Origin: Streptomyces sp. NBC_00190 | Lineage (GTDB): Bacteria > Actinomycetota > Actinomycetes > Streptomycetales > Streptomycetaceae | Length of the DNA: 64,000 nt | Reading direction: 5' to 3' | NCBI RefSeq assembly: GCF_036203305.1 | Contig: NZ_CP108131.1 | Span: 4,650,001 to 4,714,000 of the forward strand | Part shown: piece by piece, positions 8,159 through 18,600 of the stretch | How the letters are laid out: each line of letters begins with the position of its first letter | How positions within the stretch are numbered: position 1 is the first letter of the stretch | Notes under the pieces: generated by a model | Database searches by the model: none | Told to the model about the DNA's origin: nothing | Seen by the model: only the letters and a program-made list of their open reading frames with translations | Program-made: the position numbers and the translations under genes

Positions 8159-9382
8159 CTAGCGGGATCCCACAATGCGGCCGGTGACCTCGCCGAGGCC
8201 CACGCGCGTACCGTCCGTGCCCGGAGCCCAGGCGGTGAGGGTGACGGTGTCCCCGTCCTCCAGGAAGGTCCGCTTGCCGTCGGCGAGCTCGATCGCGTCG
8301 CGCCCGTTCCAGGTCAGCTCCAGCAGCGAGCCGCGCTGGCCCGTCTCGGGGCCGCTGACGGTGCCGGAGCCGTAGACGTCGCCGGTGCGCAGGGAGGCGC
8401 CGTTGACGGTCATGTGCGCGAGCTGCTGGGCGGCGGTCCAGTACATCGACGCGAACGGCGGCTGCGCCACCTCCTGCCCGTTGATGGACACGGTGATGCG
8501 CAGGTCGAAGCCGCCGGGGACCTCGACGGCGGAGTCGTCGAGGTAGGGCAGCAGCGGGAAGTCCCGGGCGGGCGGGGCGACGCGGGCCGCGTCCAGGGCC
8601 TCCAGCGGGGTCACCCAGGCGGAGACGGAGGTGGCGAAGGACTTGCCGAGGAAGGGGCCGAGCGGCACGTACTCCCAGGCCTGGATGTCGCGCGCCGACC
8701 AGTCGTTGAGGAGGAAGAGCCCGAAGACGTGGTCCTCGAACTCGCCCAGTGCCACCGGGCTGCCCAGCTCGGAGGGGGTGCCGACGACGAAGCCGACCTC
8801 GGCCTCGATGTCGAGCTTGACGGACGGGCCGAAGACGGGCGCCGGGTCGGTGGGCGCCTTGCGCTGCCCGCTGGGCCGTACGACGTCGGTCCCGGAGACC
8901 ACGATCGTGCCGGAGCGGCCGTGGTAACCGATGGGCAGGTGCTTCCAGTTGGGGGTCAGCGCGTCCCCGTCCGGGCGGAACATCATGCCGACGTTGGTGG
9001 CGTGGTGCTCGCTCGCGTAGAAGTCGACGTAGTCGGCGACCTCGTACGGCAGGTGCAGCTCGACCTCGTCCAGCGGCAGCAGGTGCGGCTCCACCGTGGG
9101 CCGGTGCCCGGGGTCGGTGACCCAGGCGGTCAGCGCGCGGCGCACGTCGCGCCAGGCGGTGCGGCCGGCGGCGAGCAGCGGGTTGAGGGAGGACTGCCCG
9201 AGCAGCCCGGCGTACGGGGAACCGAGCGCGGCCGCGGCCGCCCCCGCGTCGAGCACGTGTCCGCCGATCCGCACACCGATCCGGCGCCGGCTCTCCCCGG
9301 CGGTCGAGAAGACGCCGTAGGGGAGGTTGTGCGGCCCGAACGGGTCGCCCTCGGGTACATCGAGGGGGCTCTGCTGGGGCAT
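8159..9382 (-). CDS. fahA: Fumarylacetoacetase
   Basis: A 407-residue fumarylacetoacetate hydrolase, which cleaves fumarylacetoacetate to fumarate and acetoacetate in the last step of tyrosine/homogentisate breakdown in the cytoplasm. The metal ligands of the family are visible: Asp in DYVDFYASEHHATNVG, the two Glu in KLDIEAEVGF and Asp in LFLLNDWSARDIQ. The substrate loop VPLGPFLGKSF is also present. Length agrees with the FAH type of about 410-420 residues rather than the shorter FAHD proteins. It is a single gene, divergent from the HAD gene; other tyrosine-catabolic genes are not in the window. Start ATG at 9382. Confidence 0.95.
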   Translation of the reverse strand: MPQQSPLDVPEGDPFGPHNLPYGVFSTAGESRRRIGVRIGGHVLDAGAAAAALGSPYAGLLGQSSLNPLLAAGRTAWRDVRRALTAWVTDPGHRPTVEPHLLPLDEVELHLPYEVADYVDFYASEHHATNVGMMFRPDGDALTPNWKHLPIGYHGRSGTIVVSGTDVVRPSGQRKAPTDPAPVFGPSVKLDIEAEVGFVVGTPSELGSPVALGEFEDHVFGLFLLNDWSARDIQAWEYVPLGPFLGKSFATSVSAWVTPLEALDAARVAPPARDFPLLPYLDDSAVEVPGGFDLRITVSINGQEVAQPPFASMYWTAAQQLAHMTVNGASLRTGDVYGSGTVSGPETGQRGSLLELTWNGRDAIELADGKRTFLEDGDTVTLTAWAPGTDGTRVGLGEVTGRIVGSR

Positions 9383-9510
9383 GGGGTGCTGCCTCGCTTT
9401 CGACGCGGTCCGGGGGTGTCCCGGGGGCTTGTTGACACGGTACGTGGCTGGTGGGGGCTTCGGGAGGCCGGATTCGGGGAGTATTTGTAGGACTTGTCCA
9501 ACAGGGTCCG

Positions 9511-9516
9511 TATCCT
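9511..9516 (+). promoter_or_regulatory. Possible -10 element of a leaderless HAD gene
   Basis: TATCCT lies 7 nt before the GTG start of the HAD phosphatase gene and there is no Shine-Dalgarno sequence. That arrangement is typical of leaderless Streptomyces transcripts. No good -35 is seen at 17-18 bp, so the site is tentative. Confidence 0.35.
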
Positions 9517-9523
9517 TGACGCC

Positions 9524-10330
9524 GTGACTTCCGCCCTCCCCTATGCCTTGATCGCCACCGACCTGGACGGGACTCTGCTGCGCGCCGGGGACGCCGTCTC
9601 CGCCCGTTCGTCCGCGGCACTCGCGACGGCCCGCGCGGCCGGCGCCCAGCACATCATCGTCACCGGCCGCCCGGTCCCGCAGGTACGGCACGTCCTGGAC
9701 GGCCTTGGATATACGGGGCTCGCGGTGTGCGGGCAGGGCGCGCAGGTGTACGACGCGGCGCGCGGGCGCCTGCTGCACTCCGTTTGCATGGACCGGGGGC
9801 TGGCCGAGGTGGCCCTCGGCAAGATCGAGGCGGAGATCGGCGAGGTCTACGCGGCGGTCAACCAGGAGGGGGTGGACGCGGAGATGCTGATAGGGCCGGG
9901 CTACCGGATGTGGCACCCCCATCTGCCGACGGTGCGGGTGCCGAGGCGGTCGGACCTGTGGCCGGCCCCGATCAACAAGGTGCTGCTCCAGCACCCCCGG
10001 CTGGACGACGACGAGCTGACGCGCGTGGCCCGGTCGGTGGTCGGCGACCTGGTGAACGTGACCATGGCGGGGGAGCACACGGTGGAACTCCAGCCGCCGG
10101 GCATCGACAAGGCCACCGGCCTCGCGCGGGCGGCGGAGGTCCTGGGGCTGCCCGCGTCGGCGACGATCGCGTTCGGGGACATGCCGAACGACGTCCCGAT
10201 GTTCGCCTGGTCCGCCCACGGGGTGGCCATGGCCAACTCCCACCGGGAGCTGGTGGCCGTCGCCGACGAGGTCACCCTTTCGAACGAGGACGACGGCATC
10301 GCGGTGGTGCTCGAGCGGCTGTTCGGCTGA
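9524..10330 (+). CDS. HAD-superfamily phosphatase, Cof type
   Basis: A 268-residue cytoplasmic hydrolase of the HAD IIB (Cof) group, which dephosphorylates sugar phosphates, pyridoxal phosphate or similar small metabolites. Motif I is DLDGTLL (nucleophile Asp13, general acid Asp15), motif II is VTGR, the motif III Lys is in APINKVLL, and motif IV is FGDMPNDVPM. GTG at 9524 was chosen because translation from it begins just before motif I. The TTG at 9494 adds ten residues with no family match. Its stop is 7 bp from the convergent CocE-type gene. The substrate is not predictable. Confidence 0.9.
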   Translation: MTSALPYALIATDLDGTLLRAGDAVSARSSAALATARAAGAQHIIVTGRPVPQVRHVLDGLGYTGLAVCGQGAQVYDAARGRLLHSVCMDRGLAEVALGKIEAEIGEVYAAVNQEGVDAEMLIGPGYRMWHPHLPTVRVPRRSDLWPAPINKVLLQHPRLDDDELTRVARSVVGDLVNVTMAGEHTVELQPPGIDKATGLARAAEVLGLPASATIAFGDMPNDVPMFAWSAHGVAMANSHRELVAVADEVTLSNEDDGIAVVLERLFG

Positions 10331-10337
10331 CGGCCGG

Positions 10338-12341
10338 TCAGCCCGCTGCGCGCGGAAGGCGGCGTTCCCACGTCCGGTGGAAGACCACCTCGTCGCCCTC
10401 CCGGCACACCACCTCGTTCGACGTCAGGAAGCCGCCCTCGTCGCAACTGATCTCCGACCGGGTCTCGATCCGCGCGTCCCAGCCCAGTTCCGGCCGGTGG
10501 AGCCGGATCCGCCAGTCCGACCGCGTCCGGGCGGACAGCGGGTCGGCGTCCTGGATCTCGTACACCTCCAGCGCGTCCTCGCCGTACTCCAGGCCGTCCG
10601 GGTACACGCGGGTGCCCCCGTACCGCGGGTCCACCTCCAGCCGCCAGGTCCCGCGCGCGACGTCCCGTACGACCAGCCGTTCCGGCCGCGGCTCGTCCAG
10701 CGTGGCCGGGTACGCCACTCCCAGCGGCTCCGCCTGCTCCGGCGCCTCGAAGACGATCCCCTCCCCGCCGGGCGACGCGGCCCGCACCGGGAGGGTCAGC
10801 GCGCTGCCCGCAGGGTCCAGGGTCCAGCCCGCCTCGGAGCCGGCCCGCGGCCAGATCCACGGCCAGTACGCCGAGGACACCGCGAGGCGGATGCGGTGCC
10901 CCGGCGGGAAGGCGTGGCCGATGCCGTTCAGTTCGAAGGTGACGTCCTCGTACGAGCCCACCGGCCACGGCACGGCCTGCTCCCGGCCCCGGCGGGCGGA
11001 GAGGTTCAGCACGCCCCGCGTGACCAGCGTCGAGGAGCCGTCCGGGGCCACGTCACACAGCCGGGCCACGACCTGCCCGTACGGCACGTCCAGGTGCAGC
11101 CGCAGGGTCACCGAGGGCCGGCCGAGGATCTCCACCGGCTCCCCCGCCGCCACCGGGAACTCGAAGCAGGCCGACTTCGCGTCCTCCTCCCGCTGGTCCG
11201 GCGGCAGGTCGGCGTCGTTGCCGAACGGGAAGAACCGGCCCGCGTCCATCCCGGTGTGCTGCGGGGAGGCGACGGCCACCGGCGCGCCCTGGAGCCCGTA
11301 CGGGACCGGGATGACCGAGGCCGAGGGCCAGGACTTCTCGCCGACCCAGCGGCCCGGGAGTTCGTCGTACACCGTCGCGGGCGGGTGCGTGTCGCCGATC
11401 CACGCGCGGAGCAGCGGCTCGTCCATCACGTCGTTGTCCTCGCCCTTCAGCCAGTGGTCCCACCAGCGCAGGGTCTCCTGGAGGAAGCCGATGGCCGGGC
11501 CCGGCGGCAGCCCGCGGTCCGGGTACTGGTGGGACCACGGGCCGATCAGGCCCCGTACCCGGGACGCGGGGAGGGCGGAGACCAGGCGCAGGACCGTGTC
11601 CCGGTAGGGGTCGTGCCAGCCGCCCACCGCGAGGACCGCCGCCCGGATGGCCGAGTAGTCCTCGCAGACGCTGCCGTGGCGCCAGTAGCCGTCGCGGGTC
11701 TGGTGCGAGAGCCAGGTGTGGATCAGCGGTTCGACGCCCTCCAGGCGTTCCAGCCACTGCTCCCGCCAGCCGTCGCCGACGAACTGGGGGTCCGGCGGGC
11801 GGGAGGCGAAGGCCAGCATGGTGGCCGCCCACGCGTGCATGTCGACCGCCAGTACCGAGCCGCCCGCGTAGTGCACGTCGTTGTCGTACCGGTCGTCGGT
11901 CGAGCAGACGGTGACGACCGCTTTGAGGGCCTCGGGCGCGAGCGCGGCGATCTGCAGGCCGTTGAAGCCGCCCCAGGAGATGCCGAACATCCCCACCGCC
12001 CCCGTGCACCACGGCTGCGCCGCCAGCCACTCCACCACCGCGACCCCGTCGGCCAGCTCGCGGGCGTCGTACTCGTCGCCGGGGCGGCCGCCGCTGCACC
12101 CGTGGCCGCGTACGTCCACGCGCACCGAGGCGTAGCCGTGCCCCGCGTACCAGGGGTGGCGCTGCCAGTCGCGCGGCGCGGTCCAGTCGGTGAGCCGGTA
12201 CGGGAGGTACTCCAGCAGCGCCGGAACGGGCTCGTCGGTGACGGGGCGCCAGACGCGGGCGTAGAGCTCGACGCCGTCGGGCATCGGGATCCGGACGTCC
12301 TCGCGGGTGGTCCCGTACGGGAAGTCGGTACGGATGATCAT
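10338..12341 (-). CDS. CocE/NonD-family alpha/beta hydrolase
   Basis: A 667-residue hydrolase of the X-Pro dipeptidyl-peptidase/cocaine-esterase family. The catalytic Ser is in GISWGG, the Asp in GGWHDPYRDT and the His in GPWSHQYPD, all in the CocE arrangement. The C-terminal part is the family's jelly-roll domain (LRLHLDVPYGQVVARL, GHRIRLAVSSAYWPW). There is no signal peptide, so a cytoplasmic acyl or peptide hydrolase is likely; the substrate is unknown. It is about 90 residues longer than CocE, mostly at the C terminus. Its ATG overlaps by 4 nt the stop of a degraded transporter fragment upstream. Confidence 0.9.
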   Translation of the reverse strand: MIIRTDFPYGTTREDVRIPMPDGVELYARVWRPVTDEPVPALLEYLPYRLTDWTAPRDWQRHPWYAGHGYASVRVDVRGHGCSGGRPGDEYDARELADGVAVVEWLAAQPWCTGAVGMFGISWGGFNGLQIAALAPEALKAVVTVCSTDDRYDNDVHYAGGSVLAVDMHAWAATMLAFASRPPDPQFVGDGWREQWLERLEGVEPLIHTWLSHQTRDGYWRHGSVCEDYSAIRAAVLAVGGWHDPYRDTVLRLVSALPASRVRGLIGPWSHQYPDRGLPPGPAIGFLQETLRWWDHWLKGEDNDVMDEPLLRAWIGDTHPPATVYDELPGRWVGEKSWPSASVIPVPYGLQGAPVAVASPQHTGMDAGRFFPFGNDADLPPDQREEDAKSACFEFPVAAGEPVEILGRPSVTLRLHLDVPYGQVVARLCDVAPDGSSTLVTRGVLNLSARRGREQAVPWPVGSYEDVTFELNGIGHAFPPGHRIRLAVSSAYWPWIWPRAGSEAGWTLDPAGSALTLPVRAASPGGEGIVFEAPEQAEPLGVAYPATLDEPRPERLVVRDVARGTWRLEVDPRYGGTRVYPDGLEYGEDALEVYEIQDADPLSARTRSDWRIRLHRPELGWDARIETRSEISCDEGGFLTSNEVVCREGDEVVFHRTWERRLPRAAG

Positions 12342-12544
12342 GCGCGAACCGCCTTAGTGAACGGGGTGCATGGCGCGCCGCGGCCAGGGCGCCGCAGGAG
12401 GCCGCCCCGGAGCGCGGCCCGGTACGAACCGGGGATGCGGTCGGCGAGCCACCCGCCGGCGGGGGAGACGGGGTAGACCATGGTCCCGTACGCCGCCGAG
12501 ACCGAGGCTGCGGGTTCCTCTATATCGGTGACAGTTCTGGGCAA
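12338..12544 (-). pseudogene. Relic of a POT/PTR-family peptide transporter
   Basis: A 68-codon open frame whose middle part (AAYGTMVYPVSPAGGWLADR, then IPGSYRAALRGG) closely resembles the segment near the first transmembrane helices of proton-dependent oligopeptide transporters. There the usual form is AYG-x-x-VY ... GGW-x-ADR-x-x-G-x-x-RA. Nothing before or after it matches the ~500-residue family, and the C terminus is Arg/Pro-rich and lacks hydrophobic segments. I read it as a remnant of a deleted transporter gene. The stop overlaps the CocE-type start by 4 nt, so it might still be translated as a leader. The homology is judged by eye. Confidence 0.5.
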
Positions 12545-12734
12545 AACGTATTCTCCGGTTGATTCGGCTCACCAAGAACATACCTGTGCAGTTCGGGCGG
12601 TGCGCGGGTGGCGTCCGGACAGGCGCTCTCGGTGATCGAAAACAGACCCGATACGCTGGCTTGAGTGATGGCAGCGACACATCGACAATCCAGGTGATCG
12701 TCAACGTGATCGTCAGCAGACAGGAGTACCCCTC

Positions 12735-13745
12735 GTGACCGTCGTCGGGCCGTTCGGACTGAGCGTGCGGGACCAGGCTCTTGAGACCGATGTCCAGGCC
12801 GGACTGGCCGCCGTCGAGGCGGGTCTGCTGGAGGCCACCAAGAGCGAAGTCCCCTTCATCACCGAGGCCGCACAGCATCTGGTGCGGGCCGGAGGCAAGC
12901 GCTTCCGGCCGCTGCTCGTGATGCTCGCCTCCCGTTTCGGCGATCCGTACGCGCCCGGGATCGTGCCCTCCGCCGTCGTGGTGGAGCTCACGCACCTGGC
13001 GACGCTCTACCACGACGACGTCATGGACGAGGCGGACGTACGCCGCGGGGTGGACAGCGCGAACACCCGCTGGGGCAACTCGGTGGCCGTCCTGACGGGT
13101 GACTTCCTGTTCGCCCGCGCCTCGCACATCCTGGCCGACCTCGGGCCGGAGGCCGTCCGCATCCAGGCCGAGGCCTTCGAGCGGCTGGTGACGGGTCAGA
13201 TCCTGGAGACGGCCGGCCCGCGCGACGGCCGCGACCCGATCGCCCACTACCTCGACGTCATGGCCGGGAAGACCAGCTCGCTCGTCGCCGTCTCCTGCCG
13301 CTTCGGCGCGATGATGTCCGGCGCCGACGACATGGCCGTCGACATCCTCACGCAGTACGGCGAGCGGCTGGGCCTGGCCTTCCAGCTGGCCGACGACGTC
13401 CTCGACATCGCCTCCGACGCGCACGAGTCCGGCAAGACCCCGGGCACCGACCTGCGCGAGGGCATCCCGACCCTGCCCGTGCTGCGGCTGCGCGAGATGG
13501 CGGCCCGCGACGGCAACCCGGACGACCTGGAACTCGTGAGCCTCCTGGACGGCGACCTGACGGACGACGCCCGACACGCCGAGGTGCTGACCCGGCTCCG
13601 CGCGCACCCCGCGCTGGAGCAGGCCCGCCGCGACACCGTCCGCTACGCCGAGGACGCGCGGGCCATGCTGGCGCCGCTGAAGGAGTGCTCCGCGAAGTCG
13701 GCGCTGGAGGAACTGTGCGACGCGGTGGTGCACCGGGCGGGATAG
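12735..13745 (+). CDS. Long-chain polyprenyl diphosphate synthase
   Basis: A 336-residue trans-prenyltransferase that condenses isopentenyl diphosphate onto allylic diphosphates. In this genus the likely job is the menaquinone side chain. Both Asp-rich motifs are present: DDVMD in the first (FARM, HLATLYHDDVMDEADVRR) and DDVLD in the second (SARM, LAFQLADDVLDIA). The GGKRFRP substrate-binding motif lies near residue 53. The small residues preceding FARM (LATLYHDD) fit a long-chain product; heptaprenyl or octaprenyl cannot be separated by eye. GTG at 12735 has CAGGAG at a good distance. The gene ends in a tandem repeat that contains its stop codon. Confidence 0.92.
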   Translation: MTVVGPFGLSVRDQALETDVQAGLAAVEAGLLEATKSEVPFITEAAQHLVRAGGKRFRPLLVMLASRFGDPYAPGIVPSAVVVELTHLATLYHDDVMDEADVRRGVDSANTRWGNSVAVLTGDFLFARASHILADLGPEAVRIQAEAFERLVTGQILETAGPRDGRDPIAHYLDVMAGKTSSLVAVSCRFGAMMSGADDMAVDILTQYGERLGLAFQLADDVLDIASDAHESGKTPGTDLREGIPTLPVLRLREMAARDGNPDDLELVSLLDGDLTDDARHAEVLTRLRAHPALEQARRDTVRYAEDARAMLAPLKECSAKSALEELCDAVVHRAG

Positions 13746-13811
13746 CACCGCGCGGGATAGCACCGCGCGGGATAGCACCGCGCGGGACGGCGCCGGGCGG
13801 GACAGCACCCG
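13741..13811 (+). repeat. 15-bp tandem repeat carrying the stop codon
   Basis: The unit GATAGCACCGCGCGG occurs three times exactly (13741-13755, 13756-13770, 13771-13785). A fourth, diverged copy (13786-13800) and a partial fifth follow. The unit length is a multiple of three and the first copy supplies the TAG stop of the prenyltransferase gene, so copies 2 and 3 place further TAG codons in the same frame. Confidence 0.9.
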
Positions 13812-13855
13812 AACGGCCGCCCGGCGGCACCCCTGGCGCGCGCAGTAGCGGAACG

Positions 13856-13901
13856 GGCCCTTCCGTCCTGTCGACCCCTACGGGTCGTAGGAGGAGGGGC
13901 C
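13856..13901 (+). terminator. Intrinsic-type hairpin after the prenyltransferase gene
   Basis: The outer arms GGCCCTTCC and GGAGGGGCC (13856-13864, 13893-13901) enclose an inner perfect stem CGACCC/GGGTCG (13872-13877, 13882-13887). A weak T-rich stretch follows. Together with the repeats upstream it accounts for most of the 312-bp gap before the next gene. Confidence 0.6.
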
Positions 13902-14057
13902 TTCGTGTGTCATCCCACGGGCGTACACACACTTGCGTCCGGGGGCTGACGCCGCGGCGCCCCCCTTTTGGTCAGATGGAGTCATCAACCCCACCAGATC
14001 GGGTGAGCGCGGTGACACGGGGGTCGCCGCCGTCGACACAGAGGGCAGGGCACTGAA

Positions 14058-15281
14058 ATGGCAGCGAACACGAAGACTTCTCGCAAGGTCGCCCGGTACG
14101 CCGTACCGGTCGCGGTGGCGGGTGTGGCCGCGGCGACCGTAGCGATGGTCCCGGCCTTCGCCACCGCCGGCGGACCCGACCTTCCGAAGGTGACGGCGCA
14201 GCAGCTCATCGAGAAGATCGCGGCTTCCGACGTACAGGAGCTGTCCGGCACCGCCCGGATCACCACCGACCTGGGCCTGCCGAAGATCGCGAGCGGTCTG
14301 CTCGGCGGCGCGGGTGTCACGGGGGGCTCCGCCGCTCCCGAGGACAAGGTCGCGCAGCTGGCGAACGGGACGCACACCTTCCGCGTCGCGGCCGACGGCC
14401 CGGACCGCCAGAAGCTGACCTTCCTGGACGGCAAGGACGAGTACAGCCTCATCCACAACGGCAACGACGTGTGGGGCTACGACTCCAAGTCGAACGAGGT
14501 CTTCCACGAGAAGGCGGCCCCCGAGGCCGGCAAGGACGGCGGCGCCGCCGACCACAAGAAGGCGGCCGACCGGCTCGCCACCTCGCCCCAGCAGCTGGCC
14601 GAGGAGGTCCTGAAGGCCGCGGGCCCCACCACGGACGTCGGCGTCGGCGACACGGCGCAGGTGGCCGGGCGCGACGCCTACCAGCTGGTGCTCAAGCCCA
14701 AGCAGGCCGGATCCACGATCGGCGCGATCCAGATCGCGGTCGACGCCAAGAACGGCGTGCCGCTGCGCGTGCAGCTGCTCTCCTCGCAGGGCGGCAAGCC
14801 GATCGTGGACGCAGGCTTCACCAAGGTGGACTTCGCCAAGCCGTCGGCCGACACCTTCAACTTCACCGCGCCCAAGGGCGCCAAGGTGACCGAGGGTTCG
14901 GACGGGCACGGCCGCGGTGAGGGCAAGGCCGAGGGAGACAAGCACTGGAAGGCCCTGGAGTCCTTCCCGGGTCTGGACGCCCTGACCGGCGGTGCGAACG
15001 GCAAGGGCGAGACGAAGGTCCTCGGCGAGGGCTGGGCCACCGTCGCGCAGATCGACACCGGGGCGGGCCGGAGCCTGAAGGATCTGGAGAACAACAAGGA
15101 CGCGCCCAAGGAGGCCAAGCAGTTCATGAGCTCCCTCGGGGACAAGGCCAGCGGGAAGTTCGGAGAGGGCCGGATATTCTCCACCCGCGTGGTCAACGCC
15201 CTGATCACGGACGACGGCAAGGTCTACGTCGGCGCGGTCACCAAGGACCAGCTGGTGAAGACGGCGAACGCCGCGAAGTAG
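14058..15281 (+). CDS. Exported LolA/RseB-like lipoprotein-carrier-fold protein
   Basis: A 407-residue exported protein. Residues 1-37 form a long signal peptide with a basic start, a hydrophobic VPVAVAGVAAATVAMVPAF core and an ATA/G cleavage region. The mature region around THTFRVAADGPDRQKLTFLD, YSLIHNGNDVWGYDS and GRDAYQLVLKPKQAGSTIG matches the LolA/RseB (DUF2092-like) half-barrel fold, which in monoderms binds lipids or lipoproteins at the cell surface. The C-terminal part after a Gly/His-rich segment (GSDGHGRGEGKAEGDKHW) is not recognised. The ATG at 14058 follows AGGGCAGGG. A strong hairpin follows the gene. The exact function is unknown. Confidence 0.75.
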   Translation: MAANTKTSRKVARYAVPVAVAGVAAATVAMVPAFATAGGPDLPKVTAQQLIEKIAASDVQELSGTARITTDLGLPKIASGLLGGAGVTGGSAAPEDKVAQLANGTHTFRVAADGPDRQKLTFLDGKDEYSLIHNGNDVWGYDSKSNEVFHEKAAPEAGKDGGAADHKKAADRLATSPQQLAEEVLKAAGPTTDVGVGDTAQVAGRDAYQLVLKPKQAGSTIGAIQIAVDAKNGVPLRVQLLSSQGGKPIVDAGFTKVDFAKPSADTFNFTAPKGAKVTEGSDGHGRGEGKAEGDKHWKALESFPGLDALTGGANGKGETKVLGEGWATVAQIDTGAGRSLKDLENNKDAPKEAKQFMSSLGDKASGKFGEGRIFSTRVVNALITDDGKVYVGAVTKDQLVKTANAAK

Positions 15282-15320
15282 CCGTGGGGCAGTCGTGAGG
15301 CAGCCGTGAAGTAGCGGCCG

Positions 15321-15370
15321 ACGACGGAAGGGTGGCCCGGGACCTGTGTCCCGGGCCACCCTTCCGTCGT
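15321..15370. terminator. Perfect 23-bp-stem intrinsic terminator
   Basis: Arms 15321-15343 and 15348-15370 are exact reverse complements, closed by a CTGT loop. It ends the LolA-like gene, 40 bp after its stop; a short pyrimidine run (TCCCC) follows. Confidence 0.9.
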
Positions 15371-15411
15371 TCCCCTCCTGCGTACAGCGGGCCCGCTGTA
15401 CGGTGGTGTGC

Positions 15412-15611
15412 ATGTCGAGACACGTCACCATCCGCCTGGACGAAGAGTTCCACGAGCGCCTCAAGGCGCGCGCGGCGGCGCTGGGAACGACGGTCACCGC
15501 GCTGATCACCGAGGTCACGGAACGCGAACTCGACGACGACCGGAAGAACTTCCTGTCGGGCATAGAGGAGTTCGCGGACCACTGGGGCTACTTCCAGGAG
15601 CGGTTCGGCAA

Positions 15612-15615
<4 letters not shown>
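15412..15615 (+). CDS. Ribbon-helix-helix antitoxin
   Basis: A 67-residue protein with an N-terminal ribbon-helix-helix DNA-binding domain: strand RHVTIRLDEEF, first helix HERLKARAAALG, second helix TTVTALITEVTERELDD. An acidic/aromatic C-terminal tail probably wraps the toxin. The ATG at 15412 gives the usual antitoxin start; the longer open frame begins inside the preceding terminator. The stop overlaps the TTG start of the next gene (TTGA), the typical coupled arrangement of a type II toxin-antitoxin operon. RHH antitoxins normally repress their own promoter, here in the ~40 bp after the terminator. Confidence 0.85.
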
Positions 15616-17415
<1,800 letters not shown>

Positions 17416-17477
17416 TCAGCGAGAGTATGACTGTCCGTCAAGACCAGATTTCGGTCAGGGGAGTTCGGAAAACGGAC

Positions 17478-17511
17478 GATCCCCGGTGCGGGGTTTCCGT
17501 ACCGGGGATCG
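17478..17511. terminator. Hairpin terminator downstream of rarD
   Basis: The 11-bp arms CGATCCCCGGT (17478-17488) and ACCGGGGATCG (17501-17511) are exact complements with a 12-nt loop. They lie 29 bp beyond the rarD stop on the minus strand. The rest of the 17329-17540 gap should also hold the promoter of the aminopeptidase gene, which I cannot place. Confidence 0.75.
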
Positions 17512-17540
17512 TGGGAGCTGAGTGGGCGCTGCCGGGAGTC

Positions 17541-18485
17541 CTACGCGGGCTCGTGCGCCGGTGTCACGGCGGGGGCCGGCGCCATGGCGAGCGCTGCCCG
17601 GGAGCGCCGGGACGTACGCAGCGCGTCCCAGGTCAGGACGGCGAGGGCGGCCCACACCAGGGAGAATCCGGCCCAGCGCTCGGGCGGCATCGCCTCGTGG
17701 AAGTAGAGGACGCCGAGCCCGAACTGGAAGACCGGGGCCATGTACTGGAGGAGCCCGAGGGTGGACAGCGGGACCCGGATCGCCGCGGCCCCGAAGAACA
17801 CCAGCGGGATCGCGGTGACCAGCCCGGTCGCGGCCAGCAGGAGCGAGTGCCCGACGCCGTGCGAGGCGAAGCTGGACTGGCCCTGCGCGCCCAGCCACAG
17901 CAGGTAGCCGAGGGCGGGCAGGAACAGTACGGCCGTCTCGGCGGTCAGCGATTCCAGCCCGCCCATGTTGAGCTTCTTCTTGATCAGCCCGTACGTCGCG
18001 AAGGAGAAGGCCAGGATCAGCGAGATCCACGGCGGCCGCCCGTAGCCGATGGCGAGCACCAGTACGGCGATGAAGCTGATGCCGACCGCCGCCCACTGTG
18101 CGCGGCGCAGCCGCTCACCCAGGACCAGGACGCCGATCGCGATGCTGACCAGGGGATTGATGAAGTAGCCGAGGCTCGCCTCGACGACCTGGCCGTTGTT
18201 GACGGCCCAGATGTACAGGCCCCAGTTCACGCTGATCACCGAGGCGGCCAGCGTGGTCAGGCCGAGCTTGCGCGGCTGGCGGAGCAGCTCCCGCACCCAG
18301 CCCCAGCGGCGCAGGGCGAGCAGGGCCACCCCGACCACGGCCAGGGACCACACCATGCGGTGGGCGAGGATCTCGACGGCCCCGGAAGGCTTGAGCAGCG
18401 GCCAGAAGAGGGGGACGAGTCCCCACATCCCGTATGCGCCGAATCCGTAGAGCAAACCCGTGCGCTGCTCGTTCTCCGCCTTCAC
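17541..18485 (-). CDS. rarD: EamA-family transporter RarD
   Basis: A 314-residue membrane protein with ten predicted hydrophobic segments, arranged as two EamA repeats of the drug/metabolite transporter superfamily. The N-terminal LLYGFGAYGMWGLVPLFWPL and the motifs SVNWGLYIWAVN and ASLGYFINPL are characteristic of RarD. The family name comes from a chloramphenicol-sensitivity phenotype; its substrate is unproven. The GTG at 18485 is preceded by AGGAGG. It is a single gene with its own terminator. Confidence 0.93.
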   Translation of the reverse strand: MKAENEQRTGLLYGFGAYGMWGLVPLFWPLLKPSGAVEILAHRMVWSLAVVGVALLALRRWGWVRELLRQPRKLGLTTLAASVISVNWGLYIWAVNNGQVVEASLGYFINPLVSIAIGVLVLGERLRRAQWAAVGISFIAVLVLAIGYGRPPWISLILAFSFATYGLIKKKLNMGGLESLTAETAVLFLPALGYLLWLGAQGQSSFASHGVGHSLLLAATGLVTAIPLVFFGAAAIRVPLSTLGLLQYMAPVFQFGLGVLYFHEAMPPERWAGFSLVWAALAVLTWDALRTSRRSRAALAMAPAPAVTPAHEPA

Positions 18486-18541
18486 GGGGGCCTCCTGTAC
18501 GACTTCAAGCCAACTTGACGACGGTATCGCCGCAGGGGCCG

Positions 18542-18578
18542 GATGTCATGCCCGTTTCGGGGAGATACTCATGACATC
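18542..18578. terminator. Inverted repeat downstream of the NAD(P)H-binding gene
   Basis: GATGTCATG (18542-18550) and CATGACATC (18570-18578) flank an inner CCCG-TTT-CGGGG element. The position, just after the stop of the minus-strand gene ending at 18601, suits a terminator. The long loop and imperfect centre leave other roles open. Confidence 0.5.
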
Positions 18579-18600
18579 GGCAGGGGCTTGCGTGGCGGCC

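Noticed and set aside
13741..13811. Tandem repeats considered as a CRISPR array
   Set aside because: Units are contiguous 15-mers without spacers and no cas gene is present.
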